Shown here: piece by piece, positions 6,960 through 10,877 of the stretch
Layout of the letters: each line of letters begins with the position of its first letter
Numbering within the stretch: position 1 is the stretch's first letter
NCBI GenBank assembly: GCA_903929845.1
Contig: CAIYWF010000002.1
Coordinates: 1-10,877 of the forward strand
Source of the DNA: an uncultured Chlorobiaceae bacterium
Lineage (GTDB): Bacteria; Bacteroidota; Chlorobiia; Chlorobiales; Chlorobiaceae
Direction: 5' to 3'
Length of the DNA: 10,877 nt
The notes under the pieces: model-generated
What the model was told of the DNA's origin: nothing
Database searches by the model: none
What the model saw: only the letters and a program-made list of their open reading frames with translations
Position numbers and translations under genes: made by a program

Positions 6960-7139
6960 TTAGAAACCTGTTCGCATTTTCAATCTCGGATCAATGGCTG
7001 CATTCAATCCATATATCTTCCGTACCCGCCGCAGTTCTGAAAAACAGGCGCACCGCAGCTCAACTGCTTCCTGCGGCAATGCAGAATCTCTGTCGAACTC
7101 CCTCAATGCAAGAGCTGGCATCGTCACTCCTGTCGTCAT
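6960..7139 (-). CDS. Possible small protein or gene remnant, antisense to the ilv leader
   Basis: A 59-codon frame runs from an ATG at 7139 to a TAA at 6960-6962. An internal ATG at 7121 is preceded by AGGAG at good spacing and would give 53 residues. The frame stays open about 16 codons upstream of 7139 to a TGA, so a decayed larger gene is also possible. The product is basic at its end (SELRRVRKIYGLNAAIDPRL, then KMRTGF) with a faint, by-eye likeness to the LRRIRxxYxLxLNLAGI helix of MerR/CbpM-type proteins. I do not assign it. It lies upstream of the predicted promoter for the prenol kinase gene and overlaps the plus-strand leader-peptide frame; probably at most one of the two is real. Confidence 0.25.
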   Translation of the reverse strand: MTTGVTMPALALREFDRDSALPQEAVELRCACFSELRRVRKIYGLNAAIDPRLKMRTGF

Positions 7140-7167
7140 CGTGCAGGCACCTGTTATTGTGCTCTGA
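6994..7167 (+). CDS. Candidate ilv operon leader peptide (57 aa, Ile/Val/Leu-rich end)
   Basis: A plus-strand frame runs from an ATG at 6994 to a TGA at 7165-7167 in the untranslated region ahead of ilvD. Its last 15 codons read IVTPVVIVQAPVIVL: ten are Ile, Val or Leu, the amino acids made by the operon downstream. In ilv attenuators of proteobacteria such a run acts as the sensor: scarcity of the charged tRNAs stalls the ribosome there. The stop codon lies inside the first arm of the set of competing hairpins. Against it, the frame is longer than typical leaders, its first 40 residues are unremarkable and the ribosome site is weak (CGGA six bases before the ATG). A shorter leader from a non-ATG start is possible. 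Confidence 0.5.
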   Translation: MAAFNPYIFRTRRSSEKQAHRSSTASCGNAESLSNSLNARAGIVTPVVIVQAPVIVL

Positions 7168-7244
7168 ATCGAGAGCCGCTCCCAAGTTCAATTTTCTCTT
7201 TCAAAAGAATCATCACAGTAACTTCGGGAACGGCTAACCCGGGG
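7161..7244 (+). promoter_or_regulatory. Candidate ilv attenuator: mutually exclusive RNA hairpins
   Basis: Three overlapping pairings can be drawn. Arm 1 with 2: GCTCT (7161-7165) with AGAGC (7172-7176), loop of six, across the leader stop codon. Arm 2 with 3: 7174-7188 with 7220-7235, made of AGCCG/CGGCT, a C-A mismatch, TCCC/GGGA, a bulged C, and AAGTT/AACTT: 14 pairs with a 31-base loop. Arm 3 with 4: 7222-7228 with 7238-7244, seven pairs including two G-U. A ribosome stalled in the Ile/Val codons would cover arm 1 and leave 2-3 (antiterminator) free to form. A ribosome reaching the stop would cover the start of arm 2 and favour 3-4. The geometry is the classical one; the pairings were found by hand and no folding energy was computed. 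Confidence 0.5.
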
Positions 7245-7271
7245 CTATTTATTTAATTGCTAAATTTTTTT
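7222..7271 (+). terminator. Terminator-like hairpin and T-rich tract before ilvD
   Basis: The hairpin CTTCGGG/CCCGGGG (7222-7228 with 7238-7244, nine-base loop) is followed by T-rich DNA that includes TATTTATTTAATT and ends with seven T residues at 7265-7271. A second, purely AT hairpin (ATTTA/TAAAT, 7251-7265) abuts the T run. The GC-rich stem is about 20 bases from the T run, so this is not an ideal intrinsic terminator. It could be the off state of the proposed attenuator. Confidence 0.35.
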
Positions 7272-7278
7272 ATCTGCA

Positions 7279-8976
7279 ATGAGATCTGATACTATAAAAA
7301 AAGGTATTGAAAAAGCGCCTCACCGCAGCCTTCTTAAGGCCACGGGTTCTATCGTCTCAAACAACGACTTTCGCAAACCCTTTATCGGGATCTGCAACTC
7401 CTATAATGAACTGATTCCTGGGCACTCCCACCTGCAGGAACTTGGAAAAATTGCAAAAGAGGAAGTACGCAAGGCAGGAGGAGTTCCCTTTGAATTCAAT
7501 ACTATCGGAGTTTGTGATGGTATCGCCATGGGCCATATCGGTATGCGCTACTCTCTTGCCAGCCGTGAACTGATTGCCGACAGTGTCGAAACTGTTGCGG
7601 AAGCGCACCGTCTTGACGGGCTTGTCTGTATTCCCAATTGCGACAAGATCACCCCTGGAATGATGATGGCAGCACTTCGCATCAACATTCCGGTCATCTT
7701 TGTCTCAGGCGGCCCCATGAAAGCCGGTCATACCCCTTCAGGTAAAACCGTTGACCTGATTTCTGTTTTTGAGGCGGTCGGTCAATTCAGCGCCGGAAAA
7801 ATTGACGAAAGCGAACTGGAATCGATAGAGGAGAGCGCCTGCCCGGGATGTGGATCATGTTCGGGGATGTTCACGGCAAACTCCATGAACTGCCTCAGCG
7901 AAGCGCTTGGCTTTGCCCTGCCGGGCAACGGCACAATTCTTGCAATCGACCCTCGTCGCAATGATCTGGTCAGAGAGGCCTCCCGCCGGATTGTCGATCT
8001 GGTCAACAAGAATATCAGACCGAGGGATATTCTGACAAGAAGCGCTCTGCTCAACGCCTTTGCTCTTGATTTTGCGATGGGAGGCAGCACCAACACCATT
8101 CTCCATACGCTTGCCATTGCAAACGAAGCTGAACTGGACTTTGATTTTTCTGAACTCAACGCACTTTCGGCCAAAACACCCTATATCTGCAAGGTGAGCC
8201 CGGCCACCATGGCAGTCCATATCGAGGATGTCGATCGGGCTGGCGGTGTTTCTGCCATTCTTCATGAACTGAGTAAAATTGACGGCCTTCTTGACCTCTC
8301 GGCGTTGACTGTTACCGGAAAAACTCTTGGTGAAAACATTGCTGACGCAGAGATCACTGACAGCGCGGTTATCAGAAGTATTGAAGATCCCTACTCTGCA
8401 ACAGGCGGCCTTGCTGTTCTGTATGGCAATCTTGCGCCGCAGGGCGCTGTTGTCAAAACCGGCGCGGTCAGCCCGGAGATGATGAGCCATACCGGCCCGG
8501 CAAAGATCTATGACTGTCAGGATGATGCCATCAAAGGCATTATGGATGGAGATGTCAAAAGTGGTGATGTCGTGGTTATACGTTATGAAGGGCCAAAAGG
8601 CGGCCCGGGAATGCCTGAAATGCTCTCTCCTACCAGCGCCATCATGGGACGCGGACTGGGAGATTCAGTTGCTCTGATCACTGATGGACGATTCTCCGGT
8701 GGCTCAAGAGGCGCCTGCATCGGGCACGTCTCTCCCGAAGCAGCCGAACACGGAACGATTGCTGCACTGAACAACGGCGATATGATTACTATCAATATTC
8801 CCGGGAGGAGCCTTTCGGTCAACCTGTCAGACGAGGTCATTAGTGCTCGACTTGCGTCTCTGAAACCATTTGAACCAAAAATAAAAAAAGGCTATCTGGC
8901 CAGGTATTCACAAATGGTCACCTCGGCCAATACCGGCGCAATTCTTAAAAGCCCTGTTTCCTGTGAACCTAAATAA
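7279..8976 (+). CDS. ilvD: Dihydroxy-acid dehydratase IlvD
   Basis: Iron-sulfur enzyme of the cytoplasm that dehydrates 2,3-dihydroxyisovalerate and 2,3-dihydroxy-3-methylvalerate to the 2-keto acids that become valine, leucine and isoleucine. The 565-residue protein is full length for the shorter IlvD branch and belongs to the IlvD/Edd family. Visible sites: D80 (VCDGIAMGH) and C121-D122-K123 (PNCDKITPGM), expected to bind metal, cluster and the modified lysine; C188, C191 and C194 (ACPGCGSCSGMFTANSM), with C194 at the conserved cluster position; and the late GRFSGGSRGACIGH loop. The position of the first cluster cysteine of plant-type [2Fe-2S] enzymes reads PGHSHL, as in E. coli IlvD. The ATG at 7279 has no Shine-Dalgarno sequence; a T run lies just before it. 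The gene starts the ilv operon. Confidence 0.97.
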   Translation: MRSDTIKKGIEKAPHRSLLKATGSIVSNNDFRKPFIGICNSYNELIPGHSHLQELGKIAKEEVRKAGGVPFEFNTIGVCDGIAMGHIGMRYSLASRELIADSVETVAEAHRLDGLVCIPNCDKITPGMMMAALRINIPVIFVSGGPMKAGHTPSGKTVDLISVFEAVGQFSAGKIDESELESIEESACPGCGSCSGMFTANSMNCLSEALGFALPGNGTILAIDPRRNDLVREASRRIVDLVNKNIRPRDILTRSALLNAFALDFAMGGSTNTILHTLAIANEAELDFDFSELNALSAKTPYICKVSPATMAVHIEDVDRAGGVSAILHELSKIDGLLDLSALTVTGKTLGENIADAEITDSAVIRSIEDPYSATGGLAVLYGNLAPQGAVVKTGAVSPEMMSHTGPAKIYDCQDDAIKGIMDGDVKSGDVVVIRYEGPKGGPGMPEMLSPTSAIMGRGLGDSVALITDGRFSGGSRGACIGHVSPEAAEHGTIAALNNGDMITINIPGRSLSVNLSDEVISARLASLKPFEPKIKKGYLARYSQMVTSANTGAILKSPVSCEPK

Positions 8977-8983
8977 GCCAGCT

Positions 8984-10705
8984 ATGCATTCATCAGGCCA
9001 AACACTCAATGGCTCAGAAATATTTTTTGAATGTCTGCGACGTGAACATGTAGAATATATTTTCGGGTATCCGGGAGGATCCCTGCTGAAAGTTTACGAG
9101 ACACTTCATGAGGTCAAGGACATACACCATATCCTGGTTCGTCATGAACAGGGCGCAACCCACATGGCCGAAGGATATGCCCGTGCTACCGGAAAGCCCG
9201 GTGTTGTTCTTGTCACTTCCGGCCCCGGCGCAACCAACACGGTCACCGGTATTGCCAACGCCTACATGGACTCCTCCCCGATGGTTGTCTTTACCGGACA
9301 GGTTCCAAGCTCACTGATCGGCAATGACGCCTTTCAGGAGGCTGATATTGTCGGAATAACCCGTCCGATAACCAAGCACAATTTTCTTGTCAAGGATGTC
9401 AGAGAGCTTGCCATAACCATCCGCAAGGCCTTTTTCCTTGCAACAACAGGACGACCTGGACCGGTTCTTGTCGATATGCCGAAAGATATTCTGAATTCGT
9501 CGTGTGTGTTTGATTTCCCAGAAACTGTTGACATCCGGGGATTCAAACCAACCTTCAAATGTCACATCAACCAGGTTGAAAAGGCCGCACAGAAAATTGC
9601 AAGAGCAAAACGCCCACTCCTCTACATCGGCGGCGGGGTTATCAGCGCTGAAGCATCCGAAGAGCTTCGAACACTGGCAATACAGCAAAATATTCCGGTC
9701 ACCATGACGCTACAGGGACTTGGAGCTTTCCCCGGCAACCATCCTCTCAGCATGGGCATGCTTGGGATGCACGGCACCTACTGGGCCAATCAGGCGGTCA
9801 ATAAATGCGATCTTTTGATTGCAGTTGGTGCGCGCTTTGATGATCGGGTCACCGGAAAAGTCGACACCTTTGCTCCGCAGGCATACAAAATCCATAACGA
9901 CATTGATCCTACCAATGTTGATAAAAATATCAAGGTCGATCTGCCAATTGTCGGCGATGCAAAAAACTTTCTGGCGACGCTTCTTGAGGTGATGCCGGAG
10001 AAGAAAGAAAACCGCGAGCCATGGCTTGCAGAAATCAACGCATGGCGGGAGCAGTGCCCCCTGACATACAGCAGCGAAGACGACGCCCTAAGAACTGAAT
10101 TTGTGATTGATGAGGTTTCCAGGCAAACTGGCGGCAATGCCGTTGTTGTCACCGACGTCGGACAGCACCAGATGTGGACATCACAGTTTTATACCTTCAT
10201 CAACCCGCGATCCATTATCACCAGTGGAGGACTCGGCACCATGGGTTTCGGCCTTCCCGCCGCTATCGGCGCAGCTTTCGGCATCAAGGATCGTCCGGTT
10301 GTGCTCTTTTGCGGAGACGGCGGGTTTATGATGAATGTTCAGGAGCTTGTTACGGCTGTTCACAATAAAATGCCTGTCAAAATATTCCTGATCAACAACA
10401 GTTTTCTCGGTATGGTTCGTCAGTGGCAGGAACTCTTCCACCAGGAAAAGTACTCCTTCACCGATCTTGGCGACAGCAACCCCGACTTTGTGAAGGTTGC
10501 CGAAGCCTTCGGCTGCAAGGCGCTCAAGGCTGAAAACCCAGAGAGCGCGAGACAAGCCATTACTGAGGCTCTTGCATACAACGACGGACCGATCCTTGTT
10601 GATTTCAGGGTCGTCAAAAAAGATATGGTCTTCCCGATGGTGCCTGCCGGAGGATCTATTTCCGACATGCTCCTTGCCCGGTTAAACCCCAAAACAATGG
10701 TGTGA
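8984..10705 (+). CDS. ilvB: Acetolactate synthase, large (catalytic) subunit
   Basis: Thiamine-diphosphate enzyme that joins two pyruvates to acetolactate, or pyruvate with 2-ketobutyrate to acetohydroxybutyrate, the first committed step. Three domains are recognisable: an N-terminal ThDP (pyrimidine) domain with YIFGYPGGSLLKVY and the catalytic glutamate E55 in RHEQGATHMAEGYARA; a central FAD/transhydrogenase-like domain with GARFDDRVTGK; and a C-terminal ThDP (pyrophosphate) domain with GDGGFMMN (from residue 444) and INNSFLGMVRQWQELF (N471/N472), the GDG-NN metal-binding motif. The ATG at 8984 (573 aa) lies seven bases after the ilvD stop. A GTG at 8963 would overlap ilvD by 14 bases and add seven residues (580 aa). 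Neither has a Shine-Dalgarno sequence. The ilvN gene follows after eight bases. Confidence 0.97.
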   Translation: MHSSGQTLNGSEIFFECLRREHVEYIFGYPGGSLLKVYETLHEVKDIHHILVRHEQGATHMAEGYARATGKPGVVLVTSGPGATNTVTGIANAYMDSSPMVVFTGQVPSSLIGNDAFQEADIVGITRPITKHNFLVKDVRELAITIRKAFFLATTGRPGPVLVDMPKDILNSSCVFDFPETVDIRGFKPTFKCHINQVEKAAQKIARAKRPLLYIGGGVISAEASEELRTLAIQQNIPVTMTLQGLGAFPGNHPLSMGMLGMHGTYWANQAVNKCDLLIAVGARFDDRVTGKVDTFAPQAYKIHNDIDPTNVDKNIKVDLPIVGDAKNFLATLLEVMPEKKENREPWLAEINAWREQCPLTYSSEDDALRTEFVIDEVSRQTGGNAVVVTDVGQHQMWTSQFYTFINPRSIITSGGLGTMGFGLPAAIGAAFGIKDRPVVLFCGDGGFMMNVQELVTAVHNKMPVKIFLINNSFLGMVRQWQELFHQEKYSFTDLGDSNPDFVKVAEAFGCKALKAENPESARQAITEALAYNDGPILVDFRVVKKDMVFPMVPAGGSISDMLLARLNPKTMV

Positions 10706-10713
10706 ACGAATCT

Positions 10714-10877
10714 ATGAAACACATTATATCCGTTCTGGTTGAAAACAAGTTCGGCTCTCTTAATCGGGTTGCCGCCATGTTCAGCGCAAGAGGGTTTAAC
10801 CTCGAAAGCATCTCCATCGGTGAAACCGAGGACACGGAAATCTCGCGTATGACCATTGTCACGAGGGGTGAAGACCA
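10714..10877 (+). CDS. ilvN: Acetolactate synthase, small (regulatory) subunit, N-terminal part
   Basis: Only the first 54 codons are present; the gene runs off the right edge. The visible part is an ACT domain: MKHIISVLVENKFGSLNRVA (beta strand then helix), SARGFNLESISIG (loop and second strand) and ISRMTIVTRG (third strand). In the IlvN/IlvH family this domain binds valine and transmits feedback inhibition to the large subunit, and the small subunit also raises catalytic activity. The ATG at 10714 follows the ilvB stop by eight bases, so the two subunits are presumably translated together. There is no strong ribosome site (AACGAATCT precedes the start). The symbol ilvH would be equally valid. 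Confidence 0.95.
   Translation, partial: MKHIISVLVENKFGSLNRVAAMFSARGFNLESISIGETEDTEISRMTIVTRGED

Larger units (their letters stand above)
6822..7278. other. Divergent intergenic region between the tol-pal and ilv operons
   Basis: This stretch of 457 bases separates the minus-strand prenol-kinase/tol operon from the plus-strand ilv operon. About 6822-6960 is strongly AT-rich and holds the minus-strand promoter and an inverted repeat. About 6961-7200 is close to the base composition of the neighbouring genes and holds a candidate branched-chain leader peptide on the plus strand and, antisense to it, a small open frame. About 7161-7271 holds competing RNA hairpins and a T-rich run before ilvD. 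No tRNA, repeat array or large gene is present. I find no convincing plus-strand promoter; AT-rich candidates lie around 6909-6959, before the leader peptide. Confidence 0.7.

Noticed and set aside
7079..7237. Alternative plus-strand short frame (52 aa) with several Leu codons, overlapping the candidate leader
   Set aside because: No ribosome site, Leu codons scattered rather than clustered, and its stop lies beyond the antiterminator arm, which does not fit attenuation geometry. Kept only as an alternative reading.
7855..8490. Minus-strand frame of 211 codons inside ilvD
   Set aside because: Antisense shadow of a full-length, motif-complete ilvD; no recognisable product.

Overview
The window looks like a chromosomal segment of a Gram-negative phototroph, most likely a green sulfur bacterium (Chlorobiaceae, Chlorobium/Pelodictyon-like). 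The envelope operon shows a Gram-negative cell. A membrane protein fusing a VTE5-like phytol kinase to a VTE6-like (DUF92) phytyl-phosphate kinase suggests handling of chlorophyll-type isoprenoid alcohols. The lineage is inferred from gene content and protein flavour, not from a marker gene.

Layout. Positions 1-429 hold the 3' end of a plus-strand gene whose start lies outside the window and which I cannot identify. Converging on it is a minus-strand operon, reading leftwards from about 6.88 kb: VTE5-VTE6 fusion, tolQ, tolR, a tolA/tonB-type gene, tolB, pal, cpoB (ybgF). The order tolQ-R-A-B-pal-cpoB matches the classical proteobacterial Tol-Pal operon, but the position usually held by ybgC is taken by the prenol kinase fusion. 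A good sigma70-type promoter with an extended -10 element and a perfect inverted repeat lies just upstream of the fusion gene.

Positions 6822-7278 are a divergent intergenic region without a large gene. Its left third is very AT-rich. Its right part is more GC-rich and, on the plus strand, holds a candidate leader peptide whose last 15 codons include 10 Ile/Val/Leu codons. It is followed by three mutually exclusive RNA pairings (protector, antiterminator, terminator-like) and a T-rich run ending 7 bases before ilvD. This has the geometry of a ribosome-mediated transcription attenuator for the branched-chain amino-acid operon and is the most interesting unannotated structure here. A small open frame runs antisense to it and is a competing explanation.

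From 7279 to the end, plus-strand genes encode ilvD (dihydroxyacid dehydratase), ilvB (acetolactate synthase large subunit) and the first 54 codons of ilvN (its ACT-domain regulatory subunit). They are packed tightly enough to be one operon for valine/isoleucine (and leucine precursor) synthesis.

How they work together: TolQ-TolR is a proton-driven motor. The TolA-like protein carries its force across the periplasm to TolB and the lipoprotein Pal, which holds the outer membrane to peptidoglycan, with CpoB as a periplasmic partner. IlvB/IlvN condense pyruvate (or pyruvate plus 2-ketobutyrate) and IlvD performs the later dehydration, the intervening IlvC step presumably being encoded downstream. 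I see no tRNA, rRNA, CRISPR array, insertion sequence or phage gene.
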